From Echiichthys vipera (lineage: Eukaryota > Chordata > Actinopteri > Perciformes > Trachinidae), in the NCBI GenBank assembly GCA_963691815.1, contig OY829652.1:14851027-14915026 (forward strand): a stretch of DNA of 64,000 nt, in the 5' to 3' direction. The translations under genes were made by a program, and so were the position numbers. The notes under the pieces were generated by a model. The model made no database searches, had not been told where the DNA came from, and saw only the letters and a list, made by a program, of their open reading frames with translations. Shown here one piece after another: positions 34,920 to 45,800 of the stretch. Every line of letters starts with the position of its first letter. The first letter of the stretch is position 1.

Positions 34920-35580
34920 AAATGAATAAATGCTTTTCATTATTTCACCTTCATTTATTTATTTATGTAATTGTGTCCACATGTTAATGAGGTAGGAGGT
35001 CCCATTTATTCATGCATTTATTTATGTTTATATTTATTTATTAATGTATATATGCATTTATTTATTTATTTATTGAGACTTCATGTCTGAAGTCATGTTT
35101 AGTTCTCCATATGATGAAGTAATGGTAACCACTAAGTTATGTTACTTTTATAGTGACATAACGTCTACAATAATTTAATATATACTTAGTATATACTTAA
35201 TATGAATTTGTATGAATTTAATATATATCTGGTATACTTAATATGAATTTACATGAATTTAATATACACTTAGTATATACTTAATATGAATGTACAGGAA
35301 TTTAATATTAACTTAGTATATACTTTATATCAAGTTTATATGAACTTACATAAATTTAATATATACTTAGTATCAATTTACGTAAATGTAATATATACTT
35401 AGTATAAATTTACATACATTTAATATATACTTAGTATCAATTTACATACATTTAATATATACTTAGTATCAATTTACATAAATGTAATATATACTTAGCT
35501 TAGTCATGTTTAGTCCTCCGTATGATGAAGTTGTGGTAAACACTAATGTGTTACTTTTATGGGGACATAACGTCTACGTT
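34920..35580. repeat. AT-rich minisatellite flanked by direct repeats
   Basis: An ATTTATTT-rich start with TTAATGAGGTAGGAGGTCCC matches the family at 14331-14585. From about 35165 to 35500 a unit of roughly 30-40 bp around TTTAATATATACTTAGTATC recurs about ten times, degenerating. A segment of about 75 bp (AGTCATGTTTAGTTCTCCAT to GTGACATAACGTCTAC, 35093-35168) is repeated directly at about 35503-35578. Confidence 0.75.
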
Positions 35581-36500
35581 ACTGTAATAGTTATGGTCAA
35601 CATCATAACAAAAAGTGTTTGTTTTTTTCTGAGCTGATAATCTTGATGTAAATAACCAAAGTATCTGTTTTAGGGTAGTTGGTGATGTTGTCCCTTTAGC
35701 GTCTCTAACATTACAGGAAGCTACATTAGCTAACATTAGCTGAGCTACAAACTGATGACAAACACAACAATGTCGGACTACTGCGTGATCCTGAACACAC
35801 CAGAAATACACCCTTTAGTCCACAGACCTAATTCACATGACAGACACTAGTTTTATATCATTATTTGTTTTTATATCATTATTTCTCGTTACCTTCAGTC
35901 TTCCTCAACTCATAGCACTGCAGGAGGAGCTAACGTTAGCTCTACGGGCTGCTGCGTTTAGGTGCCGTGTAAAATAACGGAACTATGAGCTCTTCATGGC
36001 ACACACAAACAACACAAACGTGACAGATATATTAGCGATTGGAAAGGTGCATGGGGCCGTGACAGTAAATTAATAGAAAAATGAAAAGCACTCAATTACT
36101 TTTGGTTAAAAAAAAATAACAATACTTGCGTGGTGTGCCTTTTTTTTAATATCCGTTCTATTATGTACGAGAAGCCGCCGATAACTGGAAATTTAGGAGG
36201 ACTCCTGAAAGCAGCATTGCTCAGGGCCATAGAGAGACTTTGGTACGTGGACGTCAAAGGCAAAAAAACACCCACTACAAAAGAATGTGGAAAAAAAGGC
36301 CAAAACATATAAACATACCTTTGTTTACCTTGCACAATCTACAGTATATCGTTAGAACACAGGTGTTGTAGCCATGGGTATTTACAAGGAGACAGAGAAG
36401 ACACAAAGACACTTTCCAACCTGATTTGTCCAAAAATTGTCTTAAATTGTATTGAAGAATGAGATGATCTATATACAGAATCCATGCTTTCATTTCATTT
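35580..36500. other. parp16 upstream region, unresolved
   Basis: Upstream of parp16 on its strand. A locally GC-rich part at about 35920-36060 (GCTAACGTTAGCTCTACGGG) is the likeliest promoter or 5' UTR region, but I see no decisive motif. Frames at 36100-36340 are unrecognised. Confidence 0.3.
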
Positions 36501-36517
36501 CTTTTCACAGGTCTTAC

Positions 36518-36596
36518 CATGACCCTGTATGGATCTGGATGTGCCCTCAAAAAAGTCAGGCAACATCAGCTCATTCAGAATTCTTCTGTCAAAGTC
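36518..36596 (-). other. Possible orphan coding exon
   Basis: On the minus strand an acceptor (TTTGTTAG) precedes a 79-nt open stretch that ends in a donor (GGTCATG|GTAAGAC). It would encode DFDRRILNELMLPDFFEGTS and a few more residues, ending in phase 1. I do not recognise the peptide and find no partner exon. It could be an exon of an unidentified minus-strand gene or a chance or transposon-derived frame. Confidence 0.2.
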
Positions 36597-37029
36597 CTAA
36601 CAAAGACAGAGAAAATGTAGTTTTCTGCACTGGTTTGAAACTAGTGATTTCAGAGCATAAACTGATATATTATGAACGCAAGGCCATTAGTTTTTATAAC
36701 TTGGCAACCTGGCAAAGTTGTTCTCAATAATGGATCTTTTCAAAAAGTTGGGCCGTTGTGTAAAATATAAATCAAACAGACAGCGGATTTGCAAAGCATT
36801 GAAACCCCATGTGCATTTGAAAATAGCACAAAATTATACGCTCATTTAGAATTTGATGACAGCAACATGTTTTAAAAAAAGGATAATGATTATCACCTAC
36901 TAACACTGTTGCATCACCTCTTCTTTAAACAACACTCTGTGTTTGGGAACTGAGGAGACCGGTGCTGTCATTTTGAAAGTGAAGTGTGTTCCCATTCTTG
37001 CTTGATGAAGGATTTCAGCTGCTCAACAG

Positions 37030-37440
37030 CTCAACTACTCATACATACCTGGACACTTAACCTTTTTTTTTGTGCAATAACTTAGTCCACCACTTAAGTG
37101 CAATAATTTAATCTCACTGCTCATTTCTGTCATATACAGTCGTACATATTTTGTCTACACTCAACTTATCTGATTTCATTTTCCAGGAATTTTATTTTAC
37201 CTGTATTCTTAGATCTACTTCATATATATTTAACTGAGAGTTTATTGTTTACTGTATTGTTTTTTTTATATTTTCTGTAGTTATTTATCTAAGAGTTTAT
37301 TGGGTATCTCATACTGTTTTTTATTTTTTATACCTCCCTTGTGTTTTTGAAAGTTGCTGGAAACTCAATTTCCTTGTGGGAGTCATCCCAAAGGGATCAA
37401 TAAAGAGGAGACTAAGTCTAAATCTAGGTCTAAGTTCTAA
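37030..37440 (+). repeat. Retroelement 3' end inside the Tc1 remnant
   Basis: The sequence ends with GTTGCTGGAAACTCAATTTC, GGGAGTCATCCCAAAGGGAT, CAATAAAGAGGAGACTAAGT and a CTAAGTCTAAATCTAGGTCT-like tail. This is the form of common fish LINE 3' ends. It replaces part of the surrounding transposase region. Confidence 0.55.
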
Positions 37441-37576
37441 GTTTCTTAACGCACCAAACATTTTCAGTGGGTAATAAGTCGGGACTGCAGGCGGGTCAGT
37501 TTAGCACCTGGACTCTTTTACTACAGGGCCATGCTGCTGTAATACGTGCAGAGTGTGGTTTAACATGGTCTTGCTG

Positions 37577-38185
37577 CAGGGGTGCAGATCTGATTGGGGG
37601 ACACACAAAAGTTTTCTTTTTGCTTTTTGCCTGTATGCAACTTCTACCATACCACGATACATTACAGCTTTGCAGCGGCTCGCCATATCATTCAAAGAGT
37701 GCTACGCAGGAAATCATTTACTGTGCTTACCTTTCTTGATTATTTGTCCTAAACAGCCAACAGAGTGTATCACTGCTTACTTAACAGTTCATAATAATAA
37801 TATCCATCATTTTAAGGGTCTCGGGCATATAATGTCTACTCCCCCCCAGTTCTTCTCACCATCTTCCTTGGTCCCCAGTGTATGGGACTACTTTATGTAG
37901 GATTAATTGATATGGATGAATATCAAAATATGAAGCCCTTTTTTTAAAGCCTGCTGATCATCAGTGTCTGTGTAAGAAACTACCTGTTCGTGTTGTAGTG
38001 GAGGAGAGCAGAGATGGAAGGTGAAGTCAGAGATATATTTCAATCATTTCCCTGCTAGATGTGAATCTAAAATGTGAAGAACGTGAAGTCTGAAAATGCA
38101 TCGGTTCAATTTTGAATAATTTAGGGTATTTTTATTGGGGTGGACAAGCCATGTTTTTCCCGTCCCCCTGGGATCTGCACCCATG
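37577..38185. mobile_element. 609-bp hAT-type MITE nested in Tc1 remnant
   Basis: The left end CAGGGGTGCAGATC matches the reverse complement of the right end (CATGGGTGCAGATC) at 13 of 14 positions. Flanks are TCTTGCTG (37569-37576) and TCCTGCTG (38186-38193), an 8-bp target duplication with one mismatch. Eight-bp duplications and CAGGG ends are hallmarks of hAT elements. Removing it rejoins the host element's expected sequence (CTTGCTG then AAAAAAGCAAGGCCTTGCCT). Confidence 0.8.
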
Positions 38186-38689
38186 TCCTGCTGAAAAAAG
38201 CAAGGCCTTGCCTGAAGAAGACGTTGAAGAGCCCAGAGAAGGCAGACACGTTTCTGGATCTAGTTTATATAGAGTTTTCTCTTTGCATGTTAAAGATTCA
38301 GCCTTTAGCCTTTAGCCTTTATTCAGTCATTTGTGGATGCAGCAATGATCTGTGTTCACAGACAATGGTTTTTGGTGTACACAGAATCGTGTCTGTTTTT
38401 AATGCACTGCCGTCTGATGGCCCGAAGATCACGGCAATCCAATATTGGTTTTAAATATGAGATTTTGCAAGTGTTAACATTCTGTTTTTATTATATTTAC
38501 ATTTTACACCGCCTCCCAACTGTTTTGGAAACAAGGTTGTAAGTTTTCACACCTTGTATTACTGTGATATAATGTTCCCCCAGAGTAGCAATGTCACACA
38601 TATTTTTATTTTTTGCTGTGATATTTCTAAAGTAGTAGGTTACATTTAATATTGTGCTGACAAGCAGCCAATCAGATCAGATTGTGTAA

Positions 38690-39035
38690 TGCCTCCTCTG
38701 GTTTTTCAGCACTGTGGAGAGCATCAGGGGGGGCGGGGCTTGATGAAATATTCCTGTTTTCTGATTGGTCGGTTTCAGCCAGCAACAAATCCTCTTCTCT
38801 TCTGTCAGGGGCCCTGTTCCTGCCCGAGAGGGGGGAGTATGTGCGTAAAGAAAAGACCTTACGTCACGTGACCGCCTCTTACTCCCAAACCCATCATTTG
38901 AGGAATAACCTAACATATTTCTGTTCAAGCAGTGGCGGATCCGTTTACTCCGATGTGTTTCAATGCAGATTCATCTGTAGGATGCTATTGAAACGAACCG
39001 AGTGGTTCTAGCGACATTCTCGGACTAAACAGGAG
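38690..39035 (+). promoter_or_regulatory. scamp5 promoter and non-coding exon 1
   Basis: GC-rich segment with an inverted CCAAT box (GATTGGTCGG, 38763) and a palindromic E-box GTCACGTGAC at 38863-38872. It ends at a strong donor, CAGGAG|GTAAGGCG (39035/39036). The next exon starts at 39938 after CTCTGCAG and carries the scamp5 start codon, so I infer a non-coding first exon ending at 39035. Confidence 0.6.
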
Positions 39036-39779
39036 GTAAGGCGTTTTAATCTCTGCATTTCCATTCATTACTGGAGGAGGGAAATTAATGTATTAAAATA
39101 AATTCTAGCATCAGTAAGGCCTGTAAAATCCCGATCTCGGGTGGTTTATTTTAAGGAGCTTGGGCTTGACCCGCTCCTGCGTCCGGATGAAGAGGAAGCA
39201 CCGATACACCGTGTCGCACAGGCTGAAGGACGCTTCTCCATCGCCTTAGATCACGATGCACTGTACCTTATTGCAGCACCACTGCCTGCCGGTGATACAC
39301 ATACACATAGAAGGCAGTTGTAGAATCAAAATGCATCTAAACGTCAACCAGGACCAGTCTGTTTTCCCCGGCATATATACCGCTTCACTGTGTGGCTGAA
39401 AGATGCCCTTCAGATACTCCACATCCACCATCATATGTATTGAAATGTGGCTTTCAAACACAGTCAAATAACGAGGTTGATTAAATTATATTGGCAGGTT
39501 ATATAGCTAAATAGACACTCTATCACATATAGTTCAATCTGGTTACTATGCAGGCCCGTAACACGCCTATTTTGCGCCCATGGGTTATGAATACATTTTA
39601 GAAATCGCGACAAGGCCACGCTGTTTCCCACCGCGCGCGGAATACACAGCTGTAATGTGTGGCCGAGAGATCAGGTCTGTCTCTGTCGATCTTAATGAAT
39701 GATGCAACGATAGGTGTGGATGCACTGGAAGGGCTGGGCACCACCTAATGAAATCATACTACAGTATTGTATTCCAATG

Positions 39780-39782
<3 letters not shown>

Positions 39783-39827
<45 letters not shown>
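39783..39827. repeat. TG microsatellite
   Basis: About 22 TG units in scamp5 intron 1, roughly 110 bp before exon 2. Confidence 0.95.
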
Positions 39828-39828
<1 letters not shown>

Positions 39829-40009
39829 GCACCCACAGGGAGGCCTATATGGAGGATTGTGGCCCTGTTGTCTACAAGGAGAGCAGTGTGATGAGTGATG
39901 TTGCACTTAAAACAACAACTCTGTTCTTTCTCTGCAGTTTGGTTTCCAAGGCAGCTGAGATTGAAGTTTGTGTCCGTTTGCAAGTGGAGGAAAATACTGA
40001 ACAGTCATC

Positions 40010-43000
40010 ATGGCAGGTGAGCTTCTCCTTTCTATTTAACTACATAGTGTGCATGCGATTTTAGAGTCTATGCACAAAACTCAACCCATTTATAAAGGCT
40101 AAATTGTAATCCTTCATGCAGCTGTCTTGATTTCTTTATATGTATTTGGTGTGTGTGTGGGCACGGCAGCTGCATTGAACTGTGTCTTTGTGTCCTAGAA
40201 AACAACTTTCCTCCCCTGCCTCGATTCATTCCCCTCAAGCCGTGTTTCTACCAAGACTTCAATGAGATCCCAGACCACCACCGCACCATGTGCAAGAGGA
40301 TCTACTACCTATGGATCTGTGAGTGTACCTGCAGTAAATGTCTGTGTATTGACTAGTTGGCGTGCAGTACTTGGACAGCATTTAAAGAATTTTTTTTACT
40401 ACAACTGAAGTTTCAGCATGTATGTTGCCTGCATCATGGTCTAAGCTGTGAACCTATACACTTTTGTGTTTTCATGCCTTGTCACTTTGTTTTTACCCAA
40501 AACATCATGAGAGCCGAACATCAGAGACACACACTCAAAAGCTGTGAGACCGGTCTCACTGTGTGTCACAGTTTAATGTGTTCTCTTGTACATTTGTATG
40601 CATAGATTGAAATATTGTGTCTAAGTTTGTTTGCTTTTTATGTTTTAAATTATTTCGATGTCATCGTTTCAGGCATTTTTTTTGGCACAATGCCACATTT
40701 CTCCGACTCCAGCTTCTTAAAAGAGATTTAATGCTTTTCTTTGTGGCAAATCATTGAGGATCGGATATCTCTGAGATAGAGAAAATATTTTCAAAGACAT
40801 CTATGCCAAACAAATTACCTGTTAATCAAGAAAATAATTGGCAGATTAACCAGTTAAGAACACAATTGTTAGTTGAAGCTCTTAGTGATAACAGTGCAGT
40901 AATGTGTCAAATTGTAATATTTACGTGAGCATCATATCTTTTTCATTACCACGTAGGTTCTGCCATTTGAAAACAAGAATGTAAGTCTGGTGAAAATGTC
41001 GATTAGTGAACAAAAATGTTTGTTACTTGTAGAGTAGAACCTGTGTTCTGTGTTTGCTTTAATATAGAATTGAAAGTATGGTTTTGAGTAGTTGCTGAGA
41101 TTTGTGATTAAAGTTTTCTGAATTATGAGTACAGCAGCCTGTGGGATATTCCCTATAGAGGCTTTTGTCTTCAGTGTGCCATGTTTTGGTCATCCTCGCT
41201 CCTTGCTCCTGTGGTGTCGACAGTAAATAGTGCCACACTGGCTGTTAATCTGATTGGCTGTCTGGCGTGGACGTGCGGAGGTGGTGGAGTGACCAACTTC
41301 GGCATGGCCATCCTGTGGCTCATCCTCTTCACCCCCTGCTCCTACGTGTGCTGGTTCAGGCCCATCTACAAGGCCTTCAAGTGAGTTGGTCCTAATCTGA
41401 ACTGACCCAACACCTTGTACTTGTTGCTCTGCTGAATCACATCATTCCTGACATTCATTATTCTCTCTTTGCAGGACGGACAGCTCTTTCAACTTCATGG
41501 CTTTCTTCTTCGTCTTCATGGCCCAGGTGGTGATCAGTATTATCCAAGCTGTCGGCATTCCAGGCTGGGGAGTGTGGTGAGAGCTTTCACAAACACAGAT
41601 ATCTAATTTGTTTGATATGAAACATAAATACAGATGTGTGACGAATTAAAGGAAAAAACACATTATTCTCATGAAATATATTCATCTATTTAGATTAATG
41701 TGGTGAACCACCATTCAGCGATGTCATGTTTCCTGTATGCAAGCATTTGTATTTGTTATGTTTCTCCACATATATATTTATTTTCCCTAAAATTGGTCTG
41801 TACCCCAAATGAAGAGTTTGAGATGTCACCAACTCTTTTGTTGTCCCCATCAGCGGCTGGCTGGCTACCATCACCTTCTTCAGCACCAACATTGGCTCAG
41901 CTGTGGTCATGCTGATTCCCACCATCATGTTTACTGCGGTGGCGGTACTGTCCTTCATCGCCCTCACAAAGGTGACCTAGACATTTCTACTTCTTTCAGT
42001 AAAAAAAAAAAAAAAATGTTTTAGCACTTTCTCCAGAAGCAGAATTTAGCATTTTGTGGGCTTTCATTTGGCATAAAGGCTCTTTATGGTCAAACTGAAA
42101 TTTAAATTCTCCCTTTTTGTTCAAGGGAAAATAAACTATAAATGTATTGTTTCTATTATTATACAATTGTATCATTATTTATTCATTATTTTCCATTTTT
42201 CTAAAGAGAATAAGACTGTAATTTTTATTATTATTGTTTTTTTTTTTACATTTGTGGAGACCGTCACAGATTTAAAGCTCTAAGAAATGGATGTTAGGTC
42301 TGATGTTGCTAGGAGACAAACTGTGGTGTTTGTAGCCTATACCTTGATTTAAAAGACATGATACAAGACATTTTTCCAGACTGTTTCCAGTCTACACAGT
42401 GTTAATTATGGACCCATCAAACTTACTAGCTTCGACTTAGAAAGTGAAAGCTAATTGCTACACTGTGCAAAGCTAGCCTTAGCTGTATATCTCTCTTTAA
42501 TGGGCCCAACTGTGGCGATGGCAAGTCACAAAACTGTCAAAACGTACAGCCATGAGTAGTCATGTACGTTGTACGTTAACCAGTGATTCGTATCCAAGTC
42601 GACTGTCAAACTCTGATACATTTGACTCGGCTCTTGGTCTGGAAACCAAACCAATATAGACCACTCACACTGTTCAGTGACAGATGACATGAACACTCCC
42701 AAGTTATTAACATGGGAATCTTTCCCAGCCTATATGATATGAATGTATCTGTATGTTCCCAGTGTCCCTTGGAGACCTTTTAAAGTAGGCACCTAAAACA
42801 TGCAGGGCAGCAGCCGTACAGGAGCAGGATTGGAGATGCCTGTTTTAAAGGGTTTTATGTTCTCAGCAATGTTTTTCCATAGGTCAAATGTTCAATGCTG
42901 TTTACCCTGGGTCAGTTTTGTTGAAATCACTTATAGCCTACTGTTGAACTCCTTGAAACCTACAGTTTACTTGACTTTACCCTGCATTTGAAACTTCTGT

Positions 43001-43585
43001 CTCCCGTCGTCCTTTTGCGTTATGAACTGCAAAGATAACCCATACCAATCTCTCACGATGACGATGACCCTGGGAACAAAGCATTTTGCTCTGAAGTATA
43101 GTCAGTATAGAGGACTCAAATCACAGATGCGACCAAGCAAAAGCTGACCGCGTCTGTCTCCCCGCTGGTGGCTGCCTACACTGTTATATTGCACCAAGTT
43201 ACAAATTACAGACCTGACAATCATCAGTGGCACAAACAATTCATGCCACCTGGAGAACTGCAGGAAGCACTATCCCTTCTTTACTTTTTAGCAAAAAATG
43301 TTTTAATTTCAGTTTGAATTTAATACTGTAGACTTTTCCCCCCTGAAAGACATTTATGATAGTAAAATGCCTTTTACATTACAACTTCTTTTGCAGGTTC
43401 ATAACTTATACCGTGGCAGCGGTGGCAGCATGGGTAAGGCCCAAGAGGAGTGGGTCTCCGGGGCCTGGAAGAACCCCCACGTCCAGGAGGCAGCTCAACA
43501 AGCGGCCATGGGAGCTGCGCAGGGAGCCATGCAGCAGAACCAGTACTCAGCAGCTCCCACCTACAACTACGACGATCCGATGTAG
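40010..43585 (+). CDS. scamp5: Secretory carrier membrane protein 5
   Basis: Four-helix membrane protein of secretory and synaptic vesicles that assists regulated exocytosis and vesicle retrieval. Six coding exons: 40010-40016, 40199-40318, 41224-41380, 41475-41576, 41854-41971, 43397-43585, giving 230 aa (human SCAMP5 235). The short N-terminus (MAENNFPPLPRFIPLKPCFY) lacks the NPF repeats of SCAMP1-3, as expected for SCAMP5. Four hydrophobic segments follow, with the SCAMP signature cytosolic E-peptide CWFRPIYKAFK between TM2 and TM3 and GWGVCGW between TM3 and TM4. The C-terminal tail contains GSGGSMGKAQEEW, GAWKNPHVQ and an Ala/Gln-rich end finishing in YNYDDPM. The first coding exon contributes only seven nucleotides (ATG GCA G). 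Intron 5 holds part of the fold-back MITE seen at 19920-20150. Confidence 0.96.
42790..42850. mobile_element. Half fold-back MITE in scamp5 intron 5
   Basis: CACCTAAAACATGCAGGGCA, GGAGCAGGATTGGAGATGCC and CTGTTTTAAAG match the right arm of the element at 19920-20150. The other arm is not seen, so it is a truncated copy. Confidence 0.6.
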
Positions 43586-45800
43586 GGCAGAGGAGGGGGC
43601 TATGCTGCCGAGGGGGAGACATAAAAAGGGATCAATTAAGAACACACTTCAGAATTAGGTGCCCTTCATTATAACACTGTAGAGCTGAACAACAACCAGA
43701 ACAATTTAGAGAGAGAAAAAGTCATGTTTTTGGTGTTCGTTTGTTGAATTCTGACACACGTGGGAGCGAATAATTTAAGTCACTTCACATGTAAATTAAC
43801 AGACAGTTATCACAACAAAAAAAGCTGTTTCTTTTTTAAAGAAAATCCCGTACGCTGCCTAATCTTAGCTGGTCAGTGTGTGTATTGCTTTCCAACAGAG
43901 ACATAATATCTGAGCTTCATCAGTTTATTTGTCTGTTATCAGCACTGAGTGACGTCTGCCTCCGCCTGTGTTACACTTTTAAGACATCTTTAAATTATCT
44001 TTAATGTTTTTCTTTAATGTACTGTAGTAGCTACAGTATATTGTTAAGCGTTTTTACTTTCACTAGCCTTGAAGGTCACCAAATGCTTAAAACACTTGCC
44101 CTTCAGTTGTTACCGAAGTTTCTTGATATTAGGCGACGTCTCATTAAAGGGATGGTTCGACAGTTTGGGACATATGCTTAATTGCTTTCTTACTTAGAGT
44201 TAGAGGAGAAGATCGATACCGATCTCATGTCCGTACAGTAAATATGAAGCTACCATCAGCAGCTAATTAGCTTAGCTTAGCATAAAGACTGGAAAAATGA
44301 GTAAAACAGCTAGCCTGGCTCTGCCCAGTGGTCTGATCAGCACATTATATCTTATATCTATCTTGGTAGCTTCATATTTACTGTACGGACATGAGAGTGG
44401 TACCCGTCTTCTCATCCAGCTCTCAGTGAGAAAGCAAATAATGTCAAACGATTCCTTTAAGTGCAGTGTGTTATTAAACCTTAGTTGTTAATTTTTTAAT
44501 TCAGGAACATATTATCCCTTTGATACTGGCCAATCTTTTTCTTAATTTAACCTTTATGTAAACTTTGTTAGCCTATTCTTTTGTTGAAGAAGAAAAAGTT
44601 GAACTTGGCCTAAATGACAAAATAATCGGAATTTTAAAAAATCTAAAAAACTAAAATTAATTTAAAAAGAATTCTCCAAAGTTATTAAAATCAGAAGAAA
44701 TCAGCTGGAGGCGATCTCTGACACGAAACCGATGCTATCAAGCAGGGTAGATTTTTTTCCCCAACTCAAAAATATGCTTTCATGTTTTGGTGACCTGATT
44801 GTGTTTCTCTTGTAACTGATGAGAAGGTGCTCTGTGTCAGTTAACCATTCAGTTTAATTCAAGGTTTTGTTTTTACATTCTCAGGAAATGCGTGAGACCT
44901 GGTTTTAAATTCCTACTGTAAAGCTCTTAACGTGTCGGCTTTGTCCCCTTTAAATCACCGTTATTCAACCATTTGGGATGTTTGCTTCCTTCATTACACA
45001 CTGGTTATGTGTTTAGCGGGTTAATTTCAGTGAAATGAAATATAATTACATGTTAAAGTGAAGCACATGCAGTATTTAGGATTGCAGTTTATTGGATAAA
45101 ACATTCCAAATCAATGCTGTACAGGTTAAAAGTGAACAAAAACCAAAACAGTAAATATTAATAATCATAGTTGTAGGTGCTCAATGCATTGTATGAAGTG
45201 ATGGACGTTCTCACCCGTTTGGCAAATTCTCCCACTTATCCCTACATGTAAACGCTTAAATGACTACTTGTTTCTGAAGCTCTGGATTTCAGGCCTTAGT
45301 GTGTCATTTTGTGGCTGTTGGTGTTATTCTATGAGTAGGTGTAATATGATATTTATATAAAAGAAAATATAAGATTCAAGCCAATTATTTCTTCACGAAG
45401 TCAAATTGAAAGGGAGAATATTTGTATGTTGCCGTTTGGTCAGAGACAGTGTCATGTTGATTTTAGTGTCACTCACGTCTTTGAAAACGTCTTCAAGATT
45501 CAGTAGATGGTTATTACAGTAATACAGTATTAGACTTGAAACAGCTGTGAAGATTTGTGTCTGAATGCTCGTTATTACAACACTTGTGAGTTGTCTTGTG
45601 TGAGTGTGATGATGTGGTATTCAATAGGCTGTTTGTTGTTTTACTTTTGTTGTTGTTTTTTGTACCAGCCTATTATTATTTTGTGTATTTTGGATGATGT
45701 GTGGATGAGTTTGAAGTATGTGTTCGTTGTGTCTTTCCATGGCTGTGGGTAACAGACTTTGAGTTTTTTTCATTATAATTAAAAGAAAATAGATAATGTT
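43586..45800 (+). other. scamp5 3' UTR
   Basis: Follows the stop codon at 43583-43585. A candidate polyadenylation signal ATTAAA lies at 45778-45783. The region contains the palindromic MITE at 44143-44460. The end point is inferred. Confidence 0.45.
44143..44460. mobile_element. Palindromic MITE in scamp5 3' region
   Basis: Begins TTAAAGGGATGGTTCGACAG and ends AAACGATTCCTTTAA. Inside, the 32 bp at 44224-44255 are exactly reverse-complemented at 44364-44395 (key words GTCCGTACAGTAAATATGAA and its complement), with weaker pairing extending about 20 bp further out. The words TTAGCTTAGCTTAGCATAAA and AACAGCTAGCCTGGCTCTG belong to a very common teleost MITE. No coding capacity. Confidence 0.85.

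Larger units (their letters stand above)
36725..38545 (-). mobile_element. Tc1/mariner-like remnant carrying nested insertions
   Basis: The ends are degenerate inverted repeats: TTTTCAAAAAGTTGGGCCGT near 36737 and CTCCCAACTGTTTTGGAAAC near 38513. On the minus strand, about 36950-37530, decayed transposase sequence with a PACSPDL motif and the context of the Tc1-family catalytic triad region is recognisable. The body is split by a retroelement end (about 37030-37440) and a hAT MITE (37577-38185). No intact frame remains. Confidence 0.65.

Noticed and set aside
36096..36335. Minus-strand frame containing MALSNAAFRSPPKFPV
   Set aside because: A possible start exon was considered, but no family is recognised and no splice join to 36518-36596 or parp16 keeps a known frame.
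44224..44395. Hairpin as a conserved microRNA gene
   Set aside because: The arms belong to a multi-copy MITE and the loop of about 108 nt is too long for a usual pre-miRNA. Kept only as a hairpin finding.
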